Shown: positions 39,457 through 51,454 of the stretch, piece after piece | How positions within the stretch are numbered: position 1 is the stretch's first letter | Layout: the number at the start of each line of letters is the position of its first letter | DNA from: Sympetrum striolatum | Taxonomy: Eukaryota; Arthropoda; Insecta; Odonata; Libellulidae | Direction: 5' to 3' | Assembly (NCBI GenBank): GCA_947579665.1 | Contig: OX388341.1 | Span: 1,922,001 to 1,986,000 of the forward strand | Length of the DNA stretch: 64,000 nt | The notes under the pieces: model-generated | Told to the model about the DNA's origin: nothing | The model's input: only the letters and a program-made list of their open reading frames with translations | Databases searched by the model: none | Position numbers and translations under genes: made by a program

Positions 39457-42400
39457 TTTGGTTATGATGGAACATCTATATTTGATTGTGAGTTTAATCC
39501 AACTTCAGGAGGATGCCAAACTTTGTTGCAGTGATTAGATCTAAAATACACATTTCACTACTAAATAACTATAACTCTAACTTTACGATAATAATATCTA
39601 TACTTTAATTGTAAAGTTTTTACTTTTATTTTATTATCGAGTCCATGTTTATGGTAGATACATATAATGTTTCTCTCTTCCAGTGCATCTTCAAAATTAT
39701 TATCGCATACATAAATTCGTCTTTTCCACTCGGTAACGTATGGATGTTATGTCTATATCGATCTTTAGTACGGCCGTCGCCTTACTTACGCCATTCTTTG
39801 CAAACCCAGCAAACAAATGATAATACAGAACGTATGTTGATTTAAGCTTCGTTAAATACCCTAATGAAACAACAACAGCGATGCAACAATTTGCACAAGA
39901 TATTGACGACAATATGGTTCGAGCTGTCGATTTCAGCTATCGCGTTGATGGGGTTATGTCCTTGTACAGGGGAATTTTGAAGGAAAAGAAAAAACAAAGA
40001 CCCATCATCCTGTTTCTCTCCAAGGTAAAGCCCCCGGCTCTACCATCAGCTCCTCCAGCAGAAGCAGTTCTCGGAAACTCAATGTATTGTGGGAAAACAA
40101 GGTTCACGGGAGGGGGGGGTGGCCTAGGAAGTTCCATAGACCGCTACTTTGGCGCTGTCATAGCAATTTACATTGAACGGCGGGGATTTGAATGCATTCC
40201 AAATTTCATATAGTTTCTTATAATTATATTTATATAAAGAAATGCTGTAAATATCAGTAAATTTAGTTTATTTTCGTAATATGCATATTCAGTAATCATT
40301 AAATTCACAAGATAAAAAAATATATAAAACAAGAAAGTCAGCTCCGAGTCTTCATCATACTTTCTAATCAATAACAAAATTTGAATGGCATTGTAAAAAT
40401 TAAATGTTTATTTATTAAAGAAGTTGCAGAAGGGGAATCTTTGGAGAAATTAATGGCACAAATAACTTCACAGGACTTTTACAACGAATGATAAACAAAG
40501 TAAAACTTTCATTGATGGCTACTGACTCGTGGTCTTATCCGTGGTTCATCACTTTTGAGCTCACTTTTTTAATGAAGATCACTGTGTTGGTAGTAGCATC
40601 TGGCCCAGTTTAAGTTAGGATGTATCAACCTCTGCCTTGCAGAAACTATCCTTTCCAGGGTTGGATTATTACAGGAGGATATCCAAACCACGCACCTGAA
40701 AAGTAGAAAGCAGTCACAATAAGATATAAATATCACAGTAATAATGAAATTAAATGTAAATATATTACAACAGAAGAGAATCTACAGCTAAAATCTAGAA
40801 GAAAATTTGAGATATCTTATACCTTATGTTCCAACATTAGTACAGATACTATGAAACTGCCCTCTCTTGCTAATCAATTAGGATATTTCTTTCCTCTGGA
40901 TTATTTTCACAAGACTTTCTCACATTACTACTAAACTAAGGGTATCCAATGAATATGTAATGAAGTGGGTTTATACTTCCTTCTTTATCCTACGTAGAAT
41001 ATGATTCATTATACTGCAAAGCACTAGGTTTCAGCTTAACTTAGCCATCTTACATTATGCTTCCCCCTCTCTACCTCAAGAAGGTGAATAATCAGGATTT
41101 TCCTATCCTCAAGACTACCAAGCAAACAATTTCATGTTACTACAATTTGGCAGCAAAGTTATCATACTGTGTCACCATGACTTTGTCAAATTAGAATAAC
41201 CGTTATGTTCCACAAAGTTACAGAACATCATTGTTTCCATGGGCTCATAACTTCTGTGCAACATTTCTTTAACAGTACATTAATATTGCCAAATACCATA
41301 AATTTGTCATCACACTCATATTCTCATCCTTGTTCAATAAAACATTTTTTCAACACTTAACTTCCCAAAAGAAAAATCAAACCGAGATAAAAAAGCTGCC
41401 TGCAGTAGTTATACAAGAAATAACTTCTGGAGGAAAATATACTAATTATTTTCTTCATTCATTAAGAAGTACAAGTTTCACAGTTGGGGTCTTCTTCTGT
41501 ATCATCCTGCATCTGCCTCTCCCTCACCAGCAGAAGTGACATCTACTTATACAAGAACATAACATACTGTTTAGTAGGGGCAACAATTGTTGTAAAGTTA
41601 GCAAATAAACAGTCTAGCGTGATTTGCCAAGATGGTTATATGACTCTGTTCTTGATCTCTTCTTTCACAACCACCAAACATGGTGCAGCTGGTTTTTAAA
41701 GTATTTTGAAAGTATTTAAGTCTTACAACAAAATTCTGAAATGACTTCTGAAACTACCCAAACGCCTAACGTGGAAGTACATGAGCAAGAGGATGCGATG
41801 TCTGCCTCTGCTAAGCCTATTCAATTAAAGGCTTCTGAATCTCTAGAATTCAACAATGAACGGTCTACTTGTTTATTCAGTGGAAATTACAAGTTTGATA
41901 ATAGCACTGCGGCTATGATAACTTTTATATCAGTTAATAGTATCAGTTTCACCTCCAGATGATTAATTGCTCCACATCAATTACTTTTATTTATTCTTAT
42001 ACCCATATGTTTCTTTCTCTTCATACAATCTTTTCACACTCTATCAATTCTTCTTCTAACCTCCTTACTTGACCTCCCCATTAACCTATCATTTAATCTC
42101 AAAGGCCCTCAAGTGTTTCACTTCCTCTTTTTTAAAGGCCCATGTTTTTAACTCATATTGAAAAAATTTGTTTTCTGGTAGGTTTCTCATATTTTTCTTT
42201 CTGGTTGTACATTCTTATGCAAATAATCAGTTCCATGCTTGATACTTAATGAAATACTCAGAGGTCAAAACTTGAGCCTTGAAAATTTTCCCCAATTAAT
42301 TACGCTCACAATGATTAGGAAGTAATTGATTTAATCTGTTTAAAATTGTATTATGTGAAAATCAAATCAATCAATCTTAATCAAATCTTTACGAGAATAG

Positions 42401-43783
42401 GAAAACTCAGAATGGCATACTGTGTGGCCCACATTGAATCAACTAATCTTTCACATTGGTAACACACACACTATCTACTCACAAAAGTTCAGTCATTGAA
42501 ATATGAGCCGATGACCATTATCAGATGGAAAACAAAATTATTTCAGATTTCTCTTTTTCATAATATCAATTCATTTTTTCATTACAATTTATGCTAAAGT
42601 AATTCATGTCATTAACACAGAAGTTTTTCAAATAATGTAATAACGTTGAATCATTCAGTTTAATATTCAATTTTGGTGCTCATCATTTAAAGCATTTGGA
42701 CTCTAAAAACAGTGCTATATCACTTCAAATCAAATTATTTCAATAAGATTAACTTTTCTTGATGATACCTCCAGGATAGAAAGCTTTTGGAGAAGCCCAC
42801 TGCTGCTGTATACTACAAGCTGACCATGATAGTGACCTGTGCTTCTTGAGGGCTCTGCATTACTTAAGAGAAAATACACCAGCTCAGCTAATTTTCAAAA
42901 TATAAAATACTAATTCAAGAAGGGTGAACTATTACTATTATTAATATTTGAGTGATATTCTTAAGCATTCAATTTTTATATTCATGCAAGGAAACTAAAA
43001 TTAATTTTTTGATGTATGTAACCTCTTAAAGAAAACTATTTGGTAAATTGAATTTTCTGGGAATAATATTGGAATACATTGTTTAAAATAGACAATTTGG
43101 ATCCCAGGTGATACAACTTAATAGCCTGGGCAAAATGCTGCTTGGAGATTGGAAGCAAATTCATTCTATAATTGCCTATGTTTCTGAGTCATGTGTGAAG
43201 TAGGATAGAAGAAAATCAACTATGACTGCTATTGCTAGCTTTTAAACAGTACTTTTTTGTTGAATTAGGATAAAATTAACTTACAATGACTCTGACGAGT
43301 CCATCCTTAATAGGGCTTACCTCTTCCTGTACTTGCCATTTTTTCGGCATTTCGTAAGTTCCTGATGTTCCAGGACTTATGGTAGCTCCGGTGATGGCTG
43401 CTCGTAAACTCCATTGAGTGTTGTGTTAATTTTGTACACCACTGTACACTAACATAAGCAAATATAAGACGATTTTCACATTCATTCTTTTATTTTTACA
43501 AAGATGAGTGGGAAGACTCCTGAGACATATTTGACAACATTAGGCACTTGAGATGATAACATGAATAAAAACGTGACCTTAAAATTGTATATCATTTCTT
43601 TGCTACACCACTTTGTAGACCTCAGACAGGGTTCAAATATGAAGTGGGTTAACCATCTAGCAAAATGGGCATATTTCTGGGTAACCTCTTATTTGGATGA
43701 ATATCTCCATCCACATTGTGCATTTGATATTATCCATTACTTCATGAGCTCATAACATGCATCTGACCAATAGTATGGTAATA
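39457..43783. other. Unique-looking stretch with no recognised gene
   Basis: Base composition is less extreme than in the satellites and no tandem structure is seen. Short frames exist (for example 39,881-40,213 plus and 41,741-41,962 plus), but none shows a domain, codon pattern or splice context I can support. A G-run (about 40,110-40,120) and a minus-strand frame ending CETCTS near 41,465-41,540 were noted but not called. I see nothing else that can be named. Confidence 0.5.
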
Positions 43784-44053
43784 CAGGTCAAATTCCGTTA
43801 CAACGAATATCGTTACAACGAAATTTTCGTTACAACGAAAACTTTGACCCTCTTGGTTGGCTCGCCATTAAATATGGGCAATTGAAATCTCGTTTCAACA
43901 AAATGTCAACTTTCGTTACAACGAACATTTTTCATCTCAGCTAAATAGCTTTACCCTTGAAAATATTGTCTACCCCTCACCCCTCGACCAGACAGCATGA
44001 GTCATTTGGGTAATCTAAGGAATACCGTAGTATGAGTCATCCATCTCGGGTAA

Positions 44054-45008
<955 letters not shown>

Positions 45009-45931
45009 ACTTCTAGATAAACTACCAATATATTTTCCTTCCTAAATTCTCATTTCTTTTTATATTTCCATGCAGAAATACAGGAGTATTAAGAAAGTCA
45101 TATGATGGCACTCATCAGATCATTTTATGGGCCAATTGATAAAGGCTAACAATAACCTGACATGTTTTTTAGGACTAGCAGATTTCCTCAATACAATGCA
45201 CATGTACATAAATGGTGCTATTACATCTCTGTAGAAAACAAAAAATCGCAAACATAGAATATATTTTAATAACAAAATACACATTGTCTAACATTCTTCG
45301 GCATTGAATATTTTCTTTCACTAGAAAAGTCCTTGCATGTAATTGATAGAGGCACAAAATATTTTGAATATCACAGAGCATTCATCTTGGTAGTTCTCTT
45401 AATAGAGAGCTCAATGGTGTCTATATTTGGTAGAGTTTTAGCAAAATTTTTGCCTGATAAGTAGTGATGAAATATTACACACAGTTCCTTCTTCTCAACC
45501 AATATTATATGAATTTCTCATAGAGCTACTATACAGCTAATGATATAACCATCTTCTGAGACTGGTAACTGAATTCCACTTTCGTCTTTTGATGAAGCTT
45601 ATTTTATATTGGTCATTAACCACCATCTAAGCAAATCTCAATGACCAGTAATGACTATACTTTGTGGCTTACGAATTTGCTTCAAACCTCAAACTTAACA
45701 TTCTTAAATGAACACTGTTGATGACATCTTCGTCAAAATCATCAGACATCAGTCTGGCTCCATCCTCAACCAAACTAGCATTTTCAGTAAAGCTACAACC
45801 ACGGTAGACTTTGATGGATTGGAATGTTTTTGATTGGCTTTTGAAAAACTCAACTTCATTAAATGCCCGTTTTTCGGAGGATGAGAAAATTCTTTCAAGG
45901 CAGTGAGAACATCATCATTCCTCAATGTTTC
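45009..45931. other. Region downstream of RECK coding end, no gene seen
   Basis: If RECK is transcribed, its 3' untranslated region would begin at 45,931 on the minus strand and run into this stretch. No canonical AATAAA was found on the minus strand. A weak ATTAAA (plus strand TTTAAT near 45,266) is the only candidate signal seen. The rest of the stretch is unremarkable AT-rich sequence. Confidence 0.4.
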
Positions 45932-46649
45932 TCATCTTTTTAAGTGAAGATGTATAAGAAAATTTACAACAATGCACACAAGAACTGTCCCAAAATATCC
46001 AGAGTTAAGACTGTTAGAAGAATTTGCTACTAATGTAACTACCTTTGCAGTAGTCAAAGTACTCAGGGGAACCTCACTGAAAAGCCTTGTATCATTCGTG
46101 CAAGTTTTTCAGCCTCTGCTGCACATGCTTCCATTTGAAGCTCTGATGGAGGATGAACTATGTCATCACCATTAACCAGTCTATCTCTTGCTTTGACAAG
46201 CACATAGAGATCCATCTCTACACTGAGCATCCCATAAACAGAACACTCAGCTACTTGAATGTGCCTTTCTAGGTGACTTAGGATGGACTGAACAGTCATT
46301 ATATTATCCTTTGCTTTTGAATCTAATTCGGATATAACATATAGGCTACGTTCGACTTGTTTCTGACTGTACAATAAACGTAGAGAACCTGCACAGATAG
46401 GACAGCATGCACCAGGAGGTATAGAGGCTAGGCATCCTGAGCGAGGGAGAGGGAGCATTTTACATTATTCCAGCAGACCTTCTCCCAATGACTCCTCCTT
46501 ATGTATTCACTGAGGCCTTCAGTGATTCTCCCTACAGAAGTACATGAGCGGTGGTAATCCACTGTAACTCTATCAGCAATGGCTGCACACTCGGATGGAT
46601 AAGTATCACTATTAATTCCACAAACTTCACCTATAGCTTTACAGTTTTG
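45932..46649 (-). pseudogene. RECK: RECK terminal coding exon: third Kazal motif to GPI-anchor tail, two frameshifts
   Basis: RECK is a GPI-anchored cell-surface inhibitor of matrix metalloproteinases and a Wnt7 co-receptor. The exon begins after a good acceptor (CTTCACAG, high end 46,649) in phase 0, matching the donor of the previous exon. It encodes the last Kazal motif (NCKAIGEVCG, DTYPSECAA, RVTVDYHRSC), then VKC, then IPPGACCPICAGSLRLLY, a conserved domain, and QMEACAAEAEKLARM. Last comes SEVPLSTLTTAKVV and a hydrophobic end (GTVLVCIVVNFLIHLHLKR, stop 45,932-45,934) typical of a GPI signal. The order matches vertebrate RECK throughout. Reading it requires a frame change near 46,450-46,457 and another near 46,085-46,089, each as if one base were missing. 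An alternative at the first break is a tiny intron using the pyrimidine-rich CTCCCTCTCCCTCGCTCAG acceptor, but no good phase-1 donor is seen. Confidence 0.88.
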
Positions 46650-47169
46650 CTGTGAAGTATACAAAAAGTTCTTCAATGATATTTCATTTCATAAATATTT
46701 CTGAACTGTAGTTCACAATAATTCAAATATTAATTTTAAAAAGTTTTCTATTCTTACTGAGTAATGTAGTAAAGAGACCATCTTAACTCTCTTGCAAATT
46801 AATATAAAACATATTATGGAAGTCTATTCCACTACTATGGTAATGGAGTTAGACTTATGGAGCATTATTTAAAAAATTCTGAGCTCTTTGAAAGTAAATG
46901 GTTTACAAAATGCCTTGATAAAATTCTACTATGCAAGAAAAAACAACAGAGAATTTTAAAATCTCTTCCATCTTTGTGATGAACTATATAAAAACTCCCA
47001 CATGATCTAGAAATAGTGCTATTTTAAAAAGGATATAAAGATATCCTTATTTCTTAAATTTTACCCATCATTTAAAAACTCACCATACTACTTCCCTTCA
47101 AAACATGTTAAATAGAATTATCTTAGGGCCTTAAATTAACAAAATGTGTTGTCATTATCTTTTCAACTA

Positions 47170-48826
47170 CAGTAGAACCCCGGTAATCCGGACACTCGCT
47201 AATCCGGAACCCTCGGTAATCCGGACGGTCCATTGGGAGTTATGCAAACCTGCAACTTCTTCTTGTGAACACATAAACACGCATATTACATAGTAACAAG
47301 AAACGAGAGGTGGACAGACTATTTGAAAAATGTCTCCATTGGCTTCAATGATGTGATGGAGAGCAAAGTATTTTGTTTATTGTGATAGCACATCTAAGTT
47401 GAGATACTTTTCTGATACAGCATTTTTCCATTAGAGAAATGCTTAATATGTGCGAGACTAAACAATTTTGATAGACAATAAATTTTCAGTTGCAGCAGGG
47501 TATCACATCTCAAAACATCACGTTCATTAAAAAGCTATGAGAGAAGAGGCGTAAGAAACAATCCTTCCATTTGACAGACGTCCAATGAGAATGACCATGC
47601 ATGGGCTATAGAGTTGGTGTTTATAAGCGAGAAAAGCTAAACAATTTTAAGTTACTGGGTGTAATCAATGAGAAAGTAATTAAAGCGAGGATTACATTTA
47701 TGCCGTGTGTAGATGTGACTGGCAAACATAAGCTTCCTTTGTTTGTTGTCGGAACAGCCAAGAAACCCCGTGCATTCAAGTCAGTCACGCTACCTGTGTG
47801 TTATCGAGGGCTAAAAAACACTTGGGTCACACGAGAATTATTTTTGGATTGGTTTAAAACAGAATTCGTTCCAGCAGTTCGACAACATATGAAATCCATC
47901 AATTTACCAGAACGTGCTTTATTGTTGCTTGATAATTGTCCTGGCCATCCTTCTGCAGAAGAATTGTGCACCGATGACAATGAAATTTCGGCAATGTTTT
48001 ACCCCCGTAACATGACTGCGCTGATCCAACCCATGGATCAGAATGTTATTCAAAGCATTAGGTTAGGATACCGTAAGTCGCTTCTTACAAATATTCTTAA
48101 TGATCCTGTGCAGAATGAAAATTTGGAAACTGCACTGAAAAAGGTAAATTTAAAAGATGTCATGTTCAATCTAGTTGGGCATCTGTGTCTAAATTAACGA
48201 TCAGCAAGTCGTGGAAAAATTTACTCCCAAATTTTATTGGTTCGGAAGTTTTAGAAAATGTGCAAACTGAAGAAATTCAGCTTGCGCCACTCATTGATCA
48301 GTTACAAAATTCGAACCCAATATCTAACCCTGAAGCTCTCCGGTGGGCTGCTGAGGCTGACCACAATTTGGCTCGAAACGAAGCTTTAACAGATGAAGAA
48401 ATTATCAGAACATTAACGGTAGAAGATGATGATGATGACGTTGACCACCACCACCACCCTGTAGACTCTGTCAAAATTTCTCATTCTGAGGCTTTGGCGG
48501 CACTCAATACATCATTAAAGTGGGCCGTGGAGCAAAATTTTGAAGCACATGAAATTATGCTCTTTAGACGTTTTAGAGACCGTGCACTTGACTTAAAAAT
48601 AAGAGCGGTCGCGCAAACAAAAAACTGACTTTTTTGCTTGCTGATAATATTCACTCACTTTATATGTTTTAATACCTTATGCAATATATACATGCATTAT
48701 CTATACAATATAATGTTTGAGAAAATAGGTTTTTTGCGTTATTTTTTAAAACCTCGCTAATCCGGAAACCCCACTAATCCGGACGCCTATGTGCCTGAAT
48801 TCATCCGGATTACCGTGGTTCTACTG
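47170..48826 (+). mobile_element. Tigger-like transposon B with both ends and TA duplication
   Basis: The left end is CAGTAGAACCCCGGTAATCC and the right end is the inverted GGATTACCGTGGTTCTACTG. TA flanks both sides (47,168-47,169 and 48,827-48,828). Both termini carry repeated CTAATCCGGA motifs (left about 47,170-47,225, right about 48,754-48,812), which would be transposase binding sites. The element lies in the RECK intron between the exons at 49,045-49,172 and 45,932-46,649. Coding sequence inside is on the plus strand, opposite to RECK. Confidence 0.92.
47601..48628 (+). pseudogene. Tigger/JRK-like DDE transposase, N-terminus lost and frameshifted
   Basis: The first frame (47,601-48,197, 198 aa) contains the DDE_1 catalytic domain. 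It has a first Asp in ITFMPCVDVTGKHKLPLFVV, the second in LLLLDNCPGHPS, and FYPRNMTALIQPMDQNVIQS with the third catalytic position. The second frame (48,185-48,628, 147 aa) continues with TISKSWKNLLP, an acidic run followed by four His (DDDDDVDHHHH), and a C-terminal segment typical of Jerky/TIGD-family proteins. The two frames overlap by 13 bases and are joined by one frameshift near 48,180-48,190. The N-terminal CENP-B helix-turn-helix expected upstream is not readable. All catalytic residues survive, so the copy is not very old. Confidence 0.88.
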
Positions 48827-48828
48827 TA

Positions 48829-49044
48829 TGTACATTCAATGAAAAATATCATACATTGATAATTTTATGAGCCAATAGGTTATGCATCTGTCGATCTCTT
48901 GAAAAACATTGGACATGCCAAGAACAGATTGTTTTGAATTTCAATCAACCCTCTAGACATGGAAATTCTATTTTGATGATGGCATGTTTTATAATTCCCA
49001 CTACAATGTTCTCTTCCTATTAAGAAAATAATTTAGATACTCAC
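48829..49044. other. RECK intron sequence between transposon B and the next exon
   Basis: AT-rich intronic sequence with the minus-strand donor GTGAGT (plus ACTCAC, 49,039-49,044) at its right end. Nothing else was recognised. Confidence 0.6.
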
Positions 49045-49172
49045 AGTACAATTGCCCCTGTAAGCCAACTTCTTCCCATACTGTATGAGATAACAAGAAT
49101 TGGGATGTTCTTGCGCTTAGGTATCACACACTGGATCATAACCCATTTCAGAGCATGTATTCTGCTTCTTTA
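49045..49172 (-). pseudogene. RECK: RECK exon: second Kazal motif, with in-frame stop
   Basis: This 128-bp exon starts after acceptor ATAG (high end 49,172), supplying two bases that complete a Val codon with the previous exon. The join reads ECVKKQNTC, the same spacing as vertebrate RECK. It continues SEMGYDPVCDT, then a TAA stop at 49,117-49,119, then AQEHPNSCYLIQYGKKLAYR and GNCT. It ends at a strong donor GTGAGT (49,039-49,044) in phase 0. Cysteine spacing equals that of the vertebrate second Kazal motif (DPVCDT then eight positions to Cys), so the TAA replaces exactly one codon. The stop would truncate the protein before the third Kazal motif and the GPI anchor. Confidence 0.87.
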
Positions 49173-50126
49173 CTATGGAATAAAAGAAGGCAAGGTCTAA
49201 GTCTACAGATGATAATTTTTATTTATTTAGAAATATATCATTTAGAGTTTATAAAGATAATCAAATTACTGTTTAAGTCTATTTATAAAAATGATCAACC
49301 AGAATTTTTTTTATTCAAGTTAAACAAGACTCGTTCATTAAACTCTTCACTTTTTTTACTTTCACTTCCAATTTTTACATATCTCTTACATAAATTGACC
49401 ACTCTATTTTGCATAATAATAAAACACTGCAATGGTAAATACAGTGGTTATATTTTAATAATTGATTGTGGTGTTTCTTAAAATATATAAAGAGCTGAGG
49501 GCAATATGATGAAACATTTTTGGCATTCGGTCTTGAGTTACATTAGTCAATAATACTTTTCTCACATTCAAGATAAATGTAGAATTAATAAGGCCATTGA
49601 TGGCATAAGATAACATAAAAAGGGGCACACCAAAATATTATCCAAATCTTGATTTGAACTTTTGATGATTTATTGGTGTGTTCCTATTTATATTAACTTA
49701 TGCCATCCATGGTCTCTTTCATTCTACCTTTTGGTCTCTCCAGCCTTGACCATTTACACACCAGGTTTGTATTTCCTATATGTTGAATAGGTTTTGATGT
49801 TTTTTTGTGGGTGGATCTTTTTATATTCATGATAAATAGCTTGAATAAAAATGCTTTTATTATATGCAGAATTAGAAAGTTTACCATATCCCATGTCTAA
49901 TACATACACTATTGGTAAATATAATCCTGAATATTTGTTGGATGTTGAATAGCATCATGCTTTTTATCATTGAAATAGCATCTGTTGAAATAATTGTAAT
50001 TGTTTAACTCTCTAGTGAAAAGGATGAATCTAGATTTTTTTAATAGAAATTTTGTATGCTAAAGTCTGTGAATCCCAGATTATATATGTACAGTAGCTTG
50101 AGCACACTGAGGAGAGTTAAACATAC
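49173..50126. other. RECK intron (954 bp)
   Basis: Bounded on the minus strand by donor GTATGT (50,121-50,126) and acceptor AG (49,173-49,174). It is AT-rich with no recognised mobile element. The frame at 49,155-49,481 on the plus strand shows no domain and is treated as chance. Confidence 0.6.
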
Positions 50127-50278
50127 CACATTCATATTGAGGACATGGTCTATGAAGGAGGCTCAAACAAACCCTCCTGGATGGTATACACTCTTCTTCC
50201 TCTGAGCATGTACTTTCATTACATGAATTACTTGCACATGAACCAAACTCGAAATCACTATCACCCAATCCAGCATAT
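50127..50278 (-). pseudogene. RECK: RECK exon between Kazal motifs 1 and 2
   Basis: This 152-bp exon enters after acceptor TTTCAG (high end 50,278). Its first base completes a Lys codon with the previous exon, giving KYAGLGDSDFEFGSC, then CNESTCSEEEECIPSRRVC and PCPQYEC. It ends at donor G|GTATGT in phase 1. FEFGSC, CIP..VCL and QYECV are hallmarks of RECK. The residue after Lys is Tyr (TAT), whereas vertebrate RECK has Cys there, the fifth cysteine of the first Kazal motif. Otherwise the exon is intact. Confidence 0.88.
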
Positions 50279-50892
50279 CTGAAATTATAATTTCAAAATT
50301 AAAAAATTATTAGAGAAAGTAATAGAAAGATAAAGTATATAATAGAATTGTAAAAGTCAAAAGAAGAATAATAGATAATCATACTGATGAGCATAACATA
50401 AGCTTTGTGAGATCAAATGAGAATACATTTTGGTGCTACAGCATTCTCCTAATAACTTGAATTTTGCTAACTACATCACTAAAAACATATTTAATTATGA
50501 TTTCAATATTGAGGGTATGAGAGTTTAATTTGTCAAAGAAATTGAAATCTGAAGGAACTACTTCATGATTCTTCCAGAAAAAGTAAGTTATTATATGAGC
50601 ATATCTTTTGAGATACTTCCATTGAAAATCATTAATGATTGAAAATAATGGTACCTATACAGGTTATCACTGCATAAAGCATATCCTAAAAATAAATTTC
50701 TTTGATATTTATGCTTCACACAATTATGCTATGTTAAGGCTTTGCTCTACTATCATGATAGGGGAAGACAAATATTCTCAGTTGATAATTTTGATTCCTT
50801 ATCTACTAACTGAGTATGAATAACTAATAAGCTTTAAATCTACTTGTCATTTAAGATAATGACCCAATGAAGAAAGTGAATTTGCTACTTAC
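50279..50892. other. RECK intron (614 bp)
   Basis: Bounded by a consensus minus-strand donor GTAAGT (plus ACTTAC, 50,887-50,892) and acceptor AG (50,279-50,280). AT-rich, with no recognised insertion. Confidence 0.65.
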
Positions 50893-51145
50893 TTTGCTAG
50901 ACAGGAACTTGGATATGTTCTGTCGTTTCTACCACACACTGGGACATAGTGTGCAGGGCAGTTGCAAGGCAGTGCTATATATGCAGAATCCTTTCTCGAG
51001 TCTCCACCTTCAAAGAGGCCTTCGAGGTTCCTGCCATATGATACCACCATGCCCCACATTTCTCCACATTGATGCTTACTGCAAGTTTTCTCCCCTGAAT
51101 AGCAACTGCATAAATTGCAGTCCACATAAAACCATGATCCATGCT
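50893..51145 (-). pseudogene. RECK: RECK exon: cysteine-rich segment and start of first Kazal motif
   Basis: This 253-bp exon starts after acceptor TTTTCAG (high end 51,145) in phase 1. It encodes EHGSWFYVDCNLCSCYSG with EKTCSKHQC, a short cysteine-rich module. It continues through a Gly-rich stretch to LPCNCPAHYVPVCGRNDRTY and PSSCLA, the first Kazal motif, which matches vertebrate RECK (LPCNCADQFVPVCG) closely. The donor GTAAGT is consensus and leaves two bases of a Lys codon. No stop or frameshift is present. Upstream RECK exons were not recognised in the rest of the window, so either a long transposon-filled intron follows or the gene is truncated. Confidence 0.88.
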
Positions 51146-51454
51146 CTGAAAAGAAAATCAATCAAAATTTATGCAATTTGTTTGGAGATATATTTTAGAT
51201 AAAAAAATGATACATATATGCAATTAGTTACTTAACTAAGAATAGAATAAATACTATTACAGCATGATTGTGTGAAGCAGGAATGAAAGACTCTCTGCCT
51301 TCAGAGGCCGAACTTTCCTCATACCTTCCTTCCACTGCCTGTACAATTAGAGGGAATTAAACTGTAAGCCTATCGTAGTATTGCTAAAAGTACCACAACA
51401 GCAAATATCATTTCACACATATAGACCCCCACCAGAAGTCCGCTTTCAATAAAG
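51146..51454. other. Intronic or intergenic sequence, no assigned feature
   Basis: On the minus strand there is a plausible acceptor (TTGTACAG near 51,340) and an open stretch reading EGRYEESSASEGRESFIPAS, which could be a small upstream RECK exon. No homology or well-placed donor supports it, so it is left uncalled. Confidence 0.35.

Noticed and set aside
39881..40213. 110-aa plus-strand frame and its 66-aa antisense frame
   Set aside because: No domain or conserved motif, low-complexity G-run inside, and no supporting splice or promoter context.
46438..46500. Micro-intron in RECK using the CTCCCTCTCCCTCGCTCAG acceptor
   Set aside because: No acceptable donor in phase 1 leaves the conserved VKC intact, and a one-base frameshift restores vertebrate spacing exactly. 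It is kept as an alternative in the finding.
50080..50126. Extension of the RECK exon at 50,127-50,278 to read MFNSPQCAQAT
   Set aside because: Donor GTATGT at 50,121-50,126 joins in phase to 49,172 and gives ECVKKQNTC with the vertebrate spacing, so the extension is intronic.
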